From contig NZ_CP037968.1 of NCBI RefSeq assembly GCF_019633745.1, positions 826,318-890,317 on the forward strand: a DNA stretch of 64,000 nt, written 5' to 3'. The stretch comes from Methanofollis formosanus (GTDB taxonomy: Archaea > Halobacteriota > Methanomicrobia > Methanomicrobiales > Methanofollaceae). The stretch's first letter is position 1, and every line of letters begins with the position of its first letter. Shown in pieces: positions 21,635-30,561 of this stretch. The notes beneath the pieces are model-generated. The model did no database searches. It saw only the letters and a program-made list of their open reading frames with translations, and was not told the DNA's origin. A program made the position numbers and the translations under genes.

Positions 21635-22018
21635 TCACCAGGGTTCAAGCCCCTGTTTTTCCCGATAGGCGTTGATTGCCTGCCTGATCGCGTCCTCGGC
21701 CAGGACTGAGCAGTGCATCTTCGGCTCAGGGAGGCCGCCGAGGGCGGCGGCGACCTCACGATTGGTGAGCGCCCAGGCTTCTTCCAGGCTCTTGCCCTTG
21801 ATCATCTCGGTCGCCATGCTGGAGGAGGCGATGGCCGCGGCGCATCCCAGGGTCCTGAACCTGACGTCCACGATCCGGTCGTCCTCGATCTTGAGGTACA
21901 GGGCGGTGGTGTCCCCGCACTCCGAACTCCCCACCTCGACGAAGGCGTCTGCGTCCTCCAGCACCCCGACATTGCGCGGGTTGGTGAAGTGGTCCATGAC
22001 GGTCTCTGTGAACTGCAT
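21635..22018 (-). CDS. iscU: Iron-sulfur cluster scaffold IscU/NifU-like
   Basis: A 127-residue IscU-type scaffold on which Fe-S clusters are built. The three cluster-ligating cysteines are present: Cys34 in SSECGDTT (with Asp36), Cys59 in RTLGCAAA and Cys103 in MHCSVLAED. The LPPVK chaperone motif of bacterial IscU is not seen, as in many archaeal versions. The frame extends upstream, but the ATG at 22018 has AGGTGATC just before it and starts with the typical MQFTETVMDHF. It follows iscS by about 40 bases on the same strand. Confidence 0.92.
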   Translation of the reverse strand: MQFTETVMDHFTNPRNVGVLEDADAFVEVGSSECGDTTALYLKIEDDRIVDVRFRTLGCAAAIASSSMATEMIKGKSLEEAWALTNREVAAALGGLPEPKMHCSVLAEDAIRQAINAYREKQGLEPW

Positions 22019-22059
22019 CTGATCACCTCTTGGTATGGGATTCACAAAACCCTTCGCTC

Positions 22060-23223
22060 TCAGGCATGGCCACGCGAGAGTCTGCGCAGGCGTGCGACGG
22101 CGTCGGGGAGAGCGTCGAGGAGGAAGTCGATGTCTGCTCCGGTGGTCAGGTCGCCGAGGCTGAGACGGAGCGAGGCGCGGGCGAGGGCGGGGGGAACGCC
22201 CATGGCGGTGAGGACATGGGAAGGCGCTTCTTCGCCGGATGAGCAGGCGCTCCCGGTGGAGGCGCAGACGCCCTGCATCCCGAGGAGGGTGAGGAGGGCC
22301 TCGCCGTCGATCCCCGCAAACGAGATGTTGATGTTGCCGGGGAGGCGCTCGGTCGGGTGGCCGTTAAGGGTGACCTCGGGCACACGCTCCAGGATCCCGT
22401 CGAGGAGGCGGTCGCGCAGCGCCGCCACCCGCGCCGCGTGGCCGGGGATGTCACCGCACGCCCGCTCGATGGCCGCACCCAGGCCGACGATCCCGGGGAG
22501 GTTTTCGGTCCCGGCGCGCCGGCCCTTCTCCTGCCCGCCGCCGTGGACGAGGGTCTCGATGGCGACGCCGTCCCTGATGTACAGCGCTCCTGTCCCCTTG
22601 GGCCCGTAGAACTTGTGGCCGGAGAGGGAGAGGAGGTCGATCTGCATCGCGTCGACGTCGATCGGCACGTTCCCGACGGCCTGGACGGCGTCGGTGTGGA
22701 AGAGGACGCCGTGCTCGTGGGCGACGGCACCGATCGCGGCGATGGGCTGGATGGTGCCGACCTCGTTGTTGGCGGTCATCACCGAGACGAGGACGGTCCG
22801 GTCGGTGATCGCCGCCTCGACGGCGGCCGGGTCGACCATGCCGTACCGGTCGACCGGCAGGTAGGTGACCGAGAAGCCCTGCCTCTCCAGGAACTCGCAG
22901 GTGTGGAGGATGGCGTGGTGCTCGATGGCGGTGGTGATGATATGGTCGCCCTTCTCCCGGTTCGCCAGGGCGACGCCCTTCAGCGCCCAGTTGTCCGATT
23001 CGGTCCCGCCGGCGGTGAAGAAGATCTCGGCGGGCGAAGCGCCGAGGGCGGCGGCGACCTGCCCGCGGGCACGGTCCACCGCCTCCCGCGACTCGTCGGC
23101 AAGGCCGTACAGGGAAGAGGGGTTGCCGAAGTGTTCGGTGAAGTACGGGAGCATTGCGGCGACGACCTCGGGATGGGTCGGGGTCGTGGCGGCGTGGTCG
23201 AAGTAATGGATCTTTTCGCTCAT
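22060..23223 (-). CDS. iscS: Cysteine desulfurase (IscS/NifS family)
   Basis: A 387-residue PLP enzyme that takes sulfur from cysteine and hands it to the scaffold IscU encoded next. PLP-binding Lys204 is in SGHKFYGPKG, His102/103 in AIEHHAI, and the persulfide-forming Cys327 in ASTGSACSSGEE. The long loop around that Cys marks the IscS/NifS group rather than SufS. The frame is open much further upstream through repeat DNA; the start at 23223 has GGGAGAG before it and begins with the usual YFDHAATTP. It forms an iscS-iscU operon. Confidence 0.95.
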   Translation of the reverse strand: MSEKIHYFDHAATTPTHPEVVAAMLPYFTEHFGNPSSLYGLADESREAVDRARGQVAAALGASPAEIFFTAGGTESDNWALKGVALANREKGDHIITTAIEHHAILHTCEFLERQGFSVTYLPVDRYGMVDPAAVEAAITDRTVLVSVMTANNEVGTIQPIAAIGAVAHEHGVLFHTDAVQAVGNVPIDVDAMQIDLLSLSGHKFYGPKGTGALYIRDGVAIETLVHGGGQEKGRRAGTENLPGIVGLGAAIERACGDIPGHAARVAALRDRLLDGILERVPEVTLNGHPTERLPGNINISFAGIDGEALLTLLGMQGVCASTGSACSSGEEAPSHVLTAMGVPPALARASLRLSLGDLTTGADIDFLLDALPDAVARLRRLSRGHA

Positions 23224-23424
23224 ATCTCTCCCTTTGATTATTCCCATTGTCTTTTGATGATGGAAAAAATAACCCTTCGAGACGGGATGTGGTGGGGGGG
23301 TCGGGCTTCGGTTTCCGTATGGTATGATCATCTCATCCGATCGATCTGCCGTCTCTTCTCCGTCCATGCCTTTCTGAGGATTACAGGGATCACTTTCAGA
23401 GGGAAGAACACAGCAGAAGAAGAA

Positions 23425-23870
23425 CTCAAAAAAGTTCTGTTGAATCGGGCATGAGGTGGGAGCACGCCTCAAGCATACGGGATGAAAATTTCTCGTCGCT
23501 TGCTCTCTCTTTTCAAAGATTGAAGAATCGATGGAGACCTTGTTCAATCGCCGCCCCCGCCCATCCTCATTGTGGGGGGTCCGGGGGGTTTCCCCCCGGC
23601 GCGAGATTTCAGAAAAGATTCTCCGATGAGGGTGGCACGTCTGATCATCACGCCTTCCCACAACACCATGCCGGGGGCGCTGCCCCCGGACCCCCAGGAT
23701 GAAGATAGGGCGGGGAAGACAGAGGGTCAATAATTCAGAAAGTGGATATTTCCTCTGTGTATCAACTATGGGGGAGCGCGGATGGATCAAATCCTCATGA
23801 AAATCTGGAGAGACAGTTTTCTGGATCATTTTCATGGTAAATCATCTGGATTGCTCTCTCTGCGGGACGG
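23425..23870 (+). repeat. B-type MITE-like element
   Basis: The left module (CTGTTGAATCGGGCATGAGG, then CTCAAGCATACGGGATGAAA) is followed by a B core at about 23549-23650: GCCGCCCCCGCCCATCCTC, a GTGGGGGGTCCGGGGG hairpin, GGCGCGAGAT and AGAAAAGATT. The right module (TTCTGGATCATTTTCATGG near 23818) also appears in the copies at 29.5 and 35.7 kb. A second GC hairpin (CCGGGGGCGCTGCCCCCGG) is near 23670. It lies upstream of iscS and contains no gene. Confidence 0.75.
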
Positions 23871-23895
23871 CACGGCGGGGGGTGACGATCCAGAT

Positions 23896-24690
23896 CGGCC
23901 GTCCCCCTTCACCGGATCTGTCCTGCTATCTCGCGTGAGGATAGGACGGGGGACGGCACGGAGCGCGTGATCCTGCCGAGTAGAGATCGCCTCTTTTCCG
24001 TCCCGCTCCAATCTTCGAGGTCATGGGAACAGGACGAGGTCATGATCAGACCATGCCGTCCCCTTTTCACCAGACCAGTTCTGCCATCTCGCGAGAGGAT
24101 AGGACGGGGGACGGCACGGCGCGTGATCCTGCCGAGTAATGATCGCTTCTTTTCCGTCCCGCTCCAATCTTCGAGGTCATGGGAACAGGACGAGGTCATG
24201 ATCAGACCATGCCGTCCCCTTTTCACCAGACCAGTTCTGCCATCTCGCGAGAGGATAGGACGGGGGACGGCACGGCGCGTGATCCTGCCGAGTAATGATC
24301 GCTTCTTTTCCGTCCGGTTCTATCCTCGGGGTCATGAAAATAGGACCGCGTGATGATCATATCATGCCGTCCCCCTTCACCGGATCTGTTCTGCCGTCTC
24401 GCGTGAGGATAGGACAGAGGATGGCATCACGCGTGATCCCACCGAGTAGAGATCGCCTCTCTTCCGCCCCACTCCAATCTTCGGGGTCATGAGGACGAGA
24501 CGGCGTGCTGAACGGATGTGCCGTCCCCCTTCACCGGATCTGTTCTGCCGTCTCGCGAGAAGATAAGACAGGGGATGGCATCACGCGTGATCCCGCTGAG
24601 AAGAGATCGCCTCTTTCCCGTCCTGTTCTATCCTCGGGGTCATGAGGGCGGGACAGCGTGACGATCAGAACGAGCCGCCCCTCACCGCAG
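23896..24690 (-). repeat. Tandem repeat array A4 (5 units plus a partial, reverse)
   Basis: Plus-strand GCCGTCCCC starts at 23898, 24055, 24211, 24366 and 24520, with a degraded sixth (GCCGCCCC) at 24674; intervals are 154-157. This array is slightly shorter in period than A2 and A3, and several palindromes are imperfect (TCTCGCGTGAGG). Units 2 and 3 are almost identical over the whole period, indicating recent duplication. Confidence 0.9.
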
Positions 24691-24796
24691 AATCTCCAGG
24701 GGTTCAGAAACCAATCGCTCCTCTACCAGAGGCAAGGAATCGAGAAATACAACAGAGCCGAAAAAAAGAGTTCTGGAGATTATTCAGATTGACCGA

Positions 24797-25978
24797 TTAG
24801 AAATCGGTCATAATTCTGAACTGATCGATCTCCGGGTTGTCCATCCGCTCGATGAACTCGTCCGCGGCATGACCGATGTCCTTGCTCGCGGTGATCGCAC
24901 GGCCGACGACCAGGATGTCGGCGCCCGAGTCCAGGGCCTTCCGCACAACATGTTGCCTGACCCCGCCGGCGGTGGCGACGAGGAGTTTGCCGCCCGCGGC
25001 TTCCTTGATCGCCGGAATGTTGCCCCAGGAATATTCGTCGCCCTCGGTGTCGATGGCGCGGTGGAGTTCGACGATGTCCGGTTTGACCTTCAGTTCTTTG
25101 ATCAGCGCCACCGGGTCGGCGACATTGAGCATGTCGATGACCGAGTAGATGCCGGTCTTCTTCGTCTCCTCGATCGCCTTCTCGATGGTGGCGGTCGGGG
25201 CGAGGCCGGAGATGACGACGGCGTCGGCACCGGCGTCAGAGGCCATCCGGGCCTCAAGGTTGCCAGTGTCAAGGGTCTTGAGGTCGGCGATGATGAAGGC
25301 GTCCGGCCGGATCTTCCTGATCTCGGAGAGGACGTTCAGCCCGAACTGCTTGATCAGCGGGGTGCCGGCCTCGAAGAGGACGTGATCGTTCTTCGGGACC
25401 GCGGTGAGCACGGCCTCGACCTTTGCCATGTCCACGAGGTCCATGGCGACCTGGAGGTACGGGGGGTTCCAGAGACGCTGGACCTTGAAGCCCATGACAG
25501 CGTGGGTGGACCGGTCTTTCTCGTAGAGGAGGGTCTCGGTGTCAGGGAACTTCTGGATGGCACGGCGGATGGCGAGTTTGGTGGCGCCATAGTTGTACCG
25601 GTAAATCTTGCTGTAGTCCTCCGCGTCGGGTGCGATGAAGACGCTGGCGAGGATGACGGTCTCGTCAAGGTCGATCCCCTCAAAGACTCCTTCTTCGACC
25701 GAGTCGGCGACGGCCTTGGCGACGGCGGCCTGGGCCGGGCCGAAGATCTCATTCACCTGCTCGCCCGTCTTCAGGGTCACCTTCGGGATGATGAGGGTGG
25801 CCGGTTTGGTGAGCAGGTTCGGGCGTACCACCGCAAGGAGCGGGGTGTGGCCCGCAGAGAGCTGTGACATACCGTTTGCAAAGGCCATCCCCACCGGGCC
25901 GTTCTTGTCCCCCATGACAAGGTCGATGTGCGCGAGTTCCGCGCCAGTTCCAACGAGAGCTTCACCTATCAAATACAT
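24797..25978 (-). CDS. fae-hps: Bifunctional formaldehyde-activating enzyme / hexulose-6-phosphate synthase
   Basis: A 393-residue fusion. The N-terminal Fae part (about 1-160) has the family start GEALVGTGAELAHIDL with catalytic His17 and GPVGMAFANG; it joins formaldehyde to tetrahydromethanopterin. The C-terminal part (about 165-393) is an orotidine-decarboxylase-fold hexulose-6-phosphate synthase with DLKTLDTGNLE and VATAGGVRQH. In methanogens lacking the oxidative pentose-phosphate route, the fusion makes ribulose 5-phosphate for nucleotides and traps the released formaldehyde. The ATG at 25978 gives the canonical N-terminus; a TATA-like TTTATGTATAAG lies 35-50 bases upstream. Confidence 0.95.
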   Translation of the reverse strand: MYLIGEALVGTGAELAHIDLVMGDKNGPVGMAFANGMSQLSAGHTPLLAVVRPNLLTKPATLIIPKVTLKTGEQVNEIFGPAQAAVAKAVADSVEEGVFEGIDLDETVILASVFIAPDAEDYSKIYRYNYGATKLAIRRAIQKFPDTETLLYEKDRSTHAVMGFKVQRLWNPPYLQVAMDLVDMAKVEAVLTAVPKNDHVLFEAGTPLIKQFGLNVLSEIRKIRPDAFIIADLKTLDTGNLEARMASDAGADAVVISGLAPTATIEKAIEETKKTGIYSVIDMLNVADPVALIKELKVKPDIVELHRAIDTEGDEYSWGNIPAIKEAAGGKLLVATAGGVRQHVVRKALDSGADILVVGRAITASKDIGHAADEFIERMDNPEIDQFRIMTDF

Positions 25979-26234
25979 GGAAATCCCTTCAATAATGCTG
26001 CATATAGATGGCACACGCTTATACATAAAGTGACGGGGGTGGCAGGAAAACCGGAGAAGCACCTGGGAGCGGAAGGCCCGCGCGTGCCCCGGGATACACC
26101 TGATATCGGCCTTGCAGAGATCTTCACCATCTTCTGGAGAGAATATCTCTATCAAACACCATCCTGGGAGGCAACGCCCTTCGGGGCGATCGAGGTGGAG
26201 AAACATCGTGATCAAAGATACCACCTCTGACCCA

Positions 26235-26470
26235 CCCGCCTTCCCCCCCATCTTTTCGCCGGGGGCGCTGCTCCCGAACCCCCGGGACGGCGATAGGGGT
26301 GGGAAGGCAGAACTTGAGATCATGAAGGGGATTGATGCCGCCCCTGCCTATCCTCGTCGTGGGGGTCCGGGGGTGCACCCCCGGCGCAAGACGGCAGAAA
26401 AGATCCTGCGATGAGGGGCGGCAAGCCCCCCGCAGTGAGAACAATCCGGATGATTTCAACAGAGTTTCGA
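26235..26470 (+). repeat. B-type repeat core with flanks
   Basis: GC-rich segment with a complete B core (GCCGCCCCTGCCTATCCTCGTC ... GAGGGGCGGC, about 26338-26422, quoted in part) including the GGTCCGGGGGTGCACCCCCGG hairpin. A second inverted motif (CCTTCCCCCCCATCTTTTCG) precedes it. The flank CCGGATGATTTC is shared with the copy near 6450. No gene. Confidence 0.65.
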
Positions 26471-26497
26471 TCGGTGCCCTCTGTTCCCGACATGCCA

Positions 26498-27166
26498 CTA
26501 TGAGACCGGAAACGTCGTCTCGGTCACGACCGTCCCCGACCGCACATCGACCACCCGCAACCCCCACGTACCCTTGCCGGCAGGCGTGCCCTGCGGGTTG
26601 TCCTGCCATATGTGTGCGCTGCCGTTCCAGTACTGTGGGTACTGGCTCAGGTCGTAGAAATACGGGGTCGTGCTCTTGCGCCTCTCGATGTCGTTGGTCA
26701 ACCAGAACCCCCGGTTCCGGGTCCAGTTCACGGCACCGGCGTTCCCGTCATAGAAGATGTACAGGCATTCCCCGGGTCTGAACCCACGGTCCTCCTCCAT
26801 CGATTCGGACGTGACCGGTTCGATCACCTGGCCGTCCGGAGGGATGACATAGATCTTCACTTCCTTCAGGTCTTCATGCACCCCGGCGCGATCCTTGGAG
26901 AAATAGAGGGTGTCGCCGGCGACGTTCGTGACCTCGATCACCCGGCCGTCGCCGTGCGGCGCACCGACATGGACGGCCTTTGCGAGATTGGCGGTCAGCG
27001 GGGGCTTTTCAACATGAGCCTCACTGAAGATTCCGGAGAAGAGCGCGAACGAGATCCCTGCCAGGAGTACGACCAGAAAGACCATGAGAACAGTCCCGAG
27101 GGTTTCGGAGACGGCAGTGTCATCGCTCATCAGATACGAAATCAGAGCAGAAAGAGATGAAGCCAT
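26498..27166 (-). CDS. Archaeal type IV pilin-like protein
   Basis: A 222-residue protein with the euryarchaeal pilin N-terminus: MSDDTAVSETLG at residues 13-24, followed by a hydrophobic helix VLMVFLVVLLAGISFALF (about 26-43). The charged-to-hydrophobic junction is the expected prepilin-peptidase site. The rest is a secreted beta-rich domain with aromatic residues (YPQYWNGSAHIW) and no recognised ligand motif. The start may instead be the ATG at 27130 (MSDDTAVSE), since neither has a clear ribosome-binding site. It would form or decorate a surface filament. No pilus assembly genes are in the window. Confidence 0.75.
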   Translation of the reverse strand: MASSLSALISYLMSDDTAVSETLGTVLMVFLVVLLAGISFALFSGIFSEAHVEKPPLTANLAKAVHVGAPHGDGRVIEVTNVAGDTLYFSKDRAGVHEDLKEVKIYVIPPDGQVIEPVTSESMEEDRGFRPGECLYIFYDGNAGAVNWTRNRGFWLTNDIERRKSTTPYFYDLSQYPQYWNGSAHIWQDNPQGTPAGKGTWGLRVVDVRSGTVVTETTFPVS

Positions 27167-27185
27167 CGGAATGGATCAGAAAACG

Positions 27186-27353
27186 TGGGGTCGGTGAGAT
27201 TTGAACTCACGATCGACGGGTCTCTCCGACATGCGCGGGGAGCGAGATCTGCATCAGCGCTCCAACGGGTCATCATCAGATCAGTAGACCCATTGTTCAT
27301 CACACGCAAAGACCGCTGGAGCCCGTCGCCATTCCGGACTAGGCCACGACCCC
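27186..27353 (-). tRNA. tRNA-Trp (CCA) with a 94-nt intron
   Basis: Acceptor strands GGGGTCG and CGACCCC pair; the T arm is GTGAG-TTCAAAT-CTCAC. Exon 1 (27353-27316, 38 nt) ends ACGGG-CTCCAG, giving anticodon CCA. Exon 2 (27221-27186, 36 nt) resumes with A and CCCGT, which pairs with ACGGG. The intron therefore sits at the canonical 37/38 position. The mature tRNA is 74 nt without encoded CCA. A TATA-like CATATAAGTG lies about 15-25 bases upstream on the minus strand. Confidence 0.95.
27222..27315 (-). ncRNA. Box C/D guide RNA within the tRNA-Trp intron
   Basis: Read on the minus strand, the intron has box C GTGATGA, box D' CTGA, box C' TGATGA and box D CTGA in order. The guide before D (CCGTTGGAGC) pairs ten of ten with the pre-tRNA anticodon region, with one G-U pair; the fifth base upstream of D faces C34. 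The guide before D' (AATGGGTCT) pairs with the exon 2 junction so that its fifth base faces C39. Intron-encoded methylation guides for positions 34 and 39 are known in euryarchaeal tRNA-Trp. Confidence 0.88.
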
Positions 27354-27451
27354 GAATGTATCACTTATATGCGTCCTCTTCCGACTTAAAAATTGTGATC
27401 GGCGAGCACTAATGATATAAGATCTTCTCGCACCAGTACTTACGAAAACCT

Positions 27452-29152
27452 ATGGTCACGGGCAGCTATGCATGCGGACATTCAGGGCTGTCGCTGATGG
27501 GCGAGACCATCGGCGCCATGCTCAACCGTATAGCCGCACAATACCCGGAGAACGAGGCCCTGGTATCTGTGCACCAGAACATCCGCTGGACGTACCGGGA
27601 GTTCCTTCTTCAGGTAAACTCCCTTGCACGTGGCCTTATGGCACTCGGCGTCGAGCGCGGCGACCGGGTTGCGATCTGGGCGATGAACTACGCCGAGTGG
27701 ACCCTCACCCAGTTTGCGACCGCGAAGATCGGGGCCATCCTGGTCAACATCAACCCGGCCTACCGGGTCTTCGAACTGGAATACGCCCTCAAGCAGGCCG
27801 AGGTCTCGACCCTCATCGTGCAGGGGCGGTTCAAGACCTCCGACTATGTCGGCATGGTCTACGAGGCCTGCCCCGAGGCGATCGAGGCGCGGCCCGGCAG
27901 GGTCTCGACTGAGAAGTTCCCGTTCCTCAAAAACATCGTCTTCATGGGCGACATCCCGTACAACGGGATGTTCACCTGGGACGAGATGATCAAGCGGGGA
28001 GAGGCGATCAGTCCCGACGAACTGGAAGAGCGCGAGGAGTCCCTCAACTTCGACGACGCCATCAACATCCAGTACACGAGCGGGACGACCGGGTTCCCGA
28101 AAGGCGTGGTGCTCACCCATCACGGCGTGATGAACAACGGGTTCATCATCGGCGAGGGGATGAAGTTCACCGAGAAGGACCGTCTCTGTATTCCGGTACC
28201 CTTCTACCACTGCTTCGGCATGGTCCTCTCGAACATGGCCTCGGTTACCCACGGTTCGACGATGGTCATCCCCGCCCCGTACTTCAATGCCGAGGCGGTC
28301 ATGAAGACCGTCCAGAACGAGCGGTGTACCGCCGTCCACGGGGTGCCGACGATGTTCATCGCCGAACTTTCGCACCCTGAATTTGCAAAATATGATTTTT
28401 CCACCCTGCGCACCGGGATCATGGCCGGTTCCCCCTGCCCCATCGAGGTGATGAAGCAGGTCAACACCCTCATGAACATGCGCGACATCGTCATCGTCTA
28501 CGGGCAGACCGAACTTTCGCCGGGCATCACCATGACCACCGTTGACGATCCCCTTGAGCGCCGGGTGGGGACGGTGGGCAGGGCCTTCCCACACACCGAG
28601 ATCAAGATCATCGATCCATATACAAAGAGGATCGTCCCCCGTGGCGTGGTCGGCGAGATCTGTGCCCGCGGATATATGGCGATGAAGTGTTATTACAACA
28701 ATCCATCGGCCACCCGCGCCACCCTGGACCACAACGGGTGGCTCCATACCAGCGACCTCGGAGTGATGGACGAGGAGGGGTACGTGAAGATGTCAGGGCG
28801 CCTCAAGGAGATGGTGATCCGGGGCGGCGAGAACATCTATCCCAGAGAGATCGAGGAGTTCCTCCACCACCACCCCAGGATCGCCGACGCCTATGTGATC
28901 GGCGTACCTGACAAAATATACGGCGAGGAACTGATGGCCTGGGTGAAGCCAAAGGAAGGGCAGAGCATCACGCCCGAGGAGATCGTCGAGTTCTGCACCG
29001 GCCAGATCGCCCGCTTCAAGATCCCGCGGTACTTCAAGTTCGTCGACGATTTCCCGATGTCGGTCACCGGCAAGATCCAGAAGTTCAAGATGCGCGATAT
29101 CGCCGTCGAAGAACTCGGGCTTGGAGAGGCCTCAGAGGTCAAGACGGCCTGA
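27452..29152 (+). CDS. Acyl-CoA synthetase (AMP-forming, FadD-like)
   Basis: A 566-residue ANL-superfamily enzyme that adenylates a carboxylic acid and transfers it to CoA. The P-loop-like motif YTSGTTGFPKG is near residue 206, the YGQTE motif near 350, the hinge/core motif GWLHTSDLGVMDEEGYVKMSGR (in part) near 430-450, and the catalytic Lys in VTGKIQKFK near residue 543. The N-terminus (SYACGHSGLSLMGETIG) resembles medium/long-chain fatty acyl-CoA ligases, supporting the ATG at 27452. Substrate in a methanogen is unknown; fatty or branched acids, or lipid salvage, are possible. It stands alone. Confidence 0.88.
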   Translation: MVTGSYACGHSGLSLMGETIGAMLNRIAAQYPENEALVSVHQNIRWTYREFLLQVNSLARGLMALGVERGDRVAIWAMNYAEWTLTQFATAKIGAILVNINPAYRVFELEYALKQAEVSTLIVQGRFKTSDYVGMVYEACPEAIEARPGRVSTEKFPFLKNIVFMGDIPYNGMFTWDEMIKRGEAISPDELEEREESLNFDDAINIQYTSGTTGFPKGVVLTHHGVMNNGFIIGEGMKFTEKDRLCIPVPFYHCFGMVLSNMASVTHGSTMVIPAPYFNAEAVMKTVQNERCTAVHGVPTMFIAELSHPEFAKYDFSTLRTGIMAGSPCPIEVMKQVNTLMNMRDIVIVYGQTELSPGITMTTVDDPLERRVGTVGRAFPHTEIKIIDPYTKRIVPRGVVGEICARGYMAMKCYYNNPSATRATLDHNGWLHTSDLGVMDEEGYVKMSGRLKEMVIRGGENIYPREIEEFLHHHPRIADAYVIGVPDKIYGEELMAWVKPKEGQSITPEEIVEFCTGQIARFKIPRYFKFVDDFPMSVTGKIQKFKMRDIAVEELGLGEASEVKTA

Positions 29153-29163
29153 AACGATCGGCA

Positions 29164-29174
29164 CTCTTTTTTTT
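29164..29174 (+). terminator. T-tract after acyl-CoA synthetase gene
   Basis: CTCTTTTTTTTGG shortly after the stop codon fits a T-rich archaeal terminator. The B element begins exactly at its end (GGCTTTGTAGAAT). Confidence 0.45.
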
Positions 29175-29695
29175 GGCTTTGTAGAATCAGGCATGAGCCC
29201 CGGGCTCAAGCATACGGGATGAAAATTTCTCGTCATTTGCTCTCTCTCTTTTCAAGACAGGAGAATCTGGGGCGATCGTGTTCCATCGCCGCCCCCACCT
29301 ATCTTCGTCGTGGGGGTCCGGGGGTTTCCCCCGGCGCGAGATTGTGGGAAAGATTTGACAATTTGGGGCGGCCAATCTATCAGAGGAATATTCTATCCTC
29401 TGTGTATCGGCTTCAACGTGATATAAAGAGTTCAAACTCTCATGCAAACATGAAGAGAGGATATTCTGGATCATTTTCATGGTAAATCATCGTGATGGTT
29501 CTCTTCGACGGGGGGTTGGCTGCCCTCCCAACCCCGCGCGAGCGATAGGCGGCGGACTGCAACCCCCCTTTCAGGGTCATTGCTCCGCCTTCCGCCCCAA
29601 TCTTCATCATTGGGGTTCGGGGCGGAGCCCCCGGCATACGCATGAGGGAAGGCGATAGATTCGGTTCATGAAAAGAGGATGTTTTCTACAGAGCC
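29175..29695 (+). repeat. Complete B-type MITE-like element (521 bp)
   Basis: The left end GGCTTTGTAGAA and right end TTCTACAGAGCC are inverted copies with one mismatch. Inside, in order: CTCAAGCATACGGGATG module, B core near 29289-29380 with a CCGGGGGTTTCCCCCGG hairpin, CTCTGTGTATC, TTCTGGATCATTTTCATGG module, and a second GC-rich inverted segment near 29510-29650. The final ATGAAAAGAGGATGTTTTCTACAGAGCC is shared with the copy at 35643-35999. No transposase is encoded. Confidence 0.8.
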
Positions 29696-29885
29696 CTTCC
29701 CGTAACATATCAAGGCTGGAGAGTTCTGGGATGAACTCCATGAAAATATTCTTCGATTTTCGAGGGCCCGGGTTGACGACCGGCCCGCAGCACGGAAATC
29801 GATCCAGGGCCGTGGATTTTAACCCTCAGAAGATCCAACTCTTCGTGATGGCAGGCACGCTTGCTGAGCAGAGGAGGAGCCGCTG

Positions 29886-30560
29886 ATGCTCGGGATCATC
29901 GGCGGCACCAGCCTCCTGTACTGTGACCTTCCGGCACTGGAGGAAAAAACGGTCTGGACCCCCTATGGTCCGGCTTCGGTGCATGTCGGCGAGATCGCCC
30001 TGATGCTCAGGCACCAGGCCGACCGTCCGCCCCACCAGATCAACTACCGCGCCCAGATGGCGGCGCTCGCCCTCTGCGGTGTGGACCGGGTCGTCGCTTT
30101 CGGGTCGGTCGGGTCGTTAAAGCCCCTCATCCAGCCCGGAACGGTGGTGCTCCCGACCGACTATCTCAGCCTCACCGATATCCCGTCCTTCCACAACCAT
30201 GCCATCGAGCATGTGATGCCGGCCATGGACCAGGACCTGGTCAGGCAGATCTCCGGGGCCATCCCCACCGCCGAGGTCGGGGGGATCTATGTCCAGACGC
30301 GGGGGCCCAGGATCGAGACCATTTCTGAGGTGCAGGCCCTGGCAAAGGTCGCGGACGTCGTCGGGATGACGGTGGCGAGCGAGGCGACGCTTGCGCGCGA
30401 GCTCGAAATTCCGTTCGCCGCCGTCTGTACGGTTGACAATTATGCAAACGGCCTCTCCGACGAGGTGCTCACCTACGAGCATATCCTCGCCACCTCGAAG
30501 AAATATGCGAGGCGGACCGAGGACCTGGTCGGTGCGGTCGTGCACGCACTGGGGGAGTAA
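29886..30560 (+). CDS. MTAP/PNP-family nucleoside phosphorylase (methylthioinosine-type, inferred)
   Basis: A 224-residue purine nucleoside phosphorylase of the MTAP branch. Family motifs are visible: the phosphate-binding start GIIGGTSLL (residues 3-11), PPHQINYRAQMAAL (near 48-61), GSVGSL (near 74) and MTVASEATLARELEIPFA (from about 161). A GAGGAGG ribosome-binding site precedes the ATG. The gene is directly followed (one-base gap) by an MTA/SAH/5'-deoxyadenosine deaminase. In Methanocaldococcus such a deaminase is followed by a methylthioinosine phosphorylase, so the likely substrate here is the deaminated nucleoside; this is inference. Confidence 0.85.
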   Translation: MLGIIGGTSLLYCDLPALEEKTVWTPYGPASVHVGEIALMLRHQADRPPHQINYRAQMAALALCGVDRVVAFGSVGSLKPLIQPGTVVLPTDYLSLTDIPSFHNHAIEHVMPAMDQDLVRQISGAIPTAEVGGIYVQTRGPRIETISEVQALAKVADVVGMTVASEATLARELEIPFAAVCTVDNYANGLSDEVLTYEHILATSKKYARRTEDLVGAVVHALGE

Positions 30561-30561
30561 G

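Noticed and set aside
23224-23835. N-terminal extension of iscS by about 200 residues
   Set aside because: It passes through repeat DNA; the start at 23223 has a ribosome-binding site and the standard NifS/IscS N-terminus.
26050-26330. Possible gene between fae-hps and the pilin-like gene
   Set aside because: Frames on both strands cross B-type repeat sequence and carry no recognisable domain.
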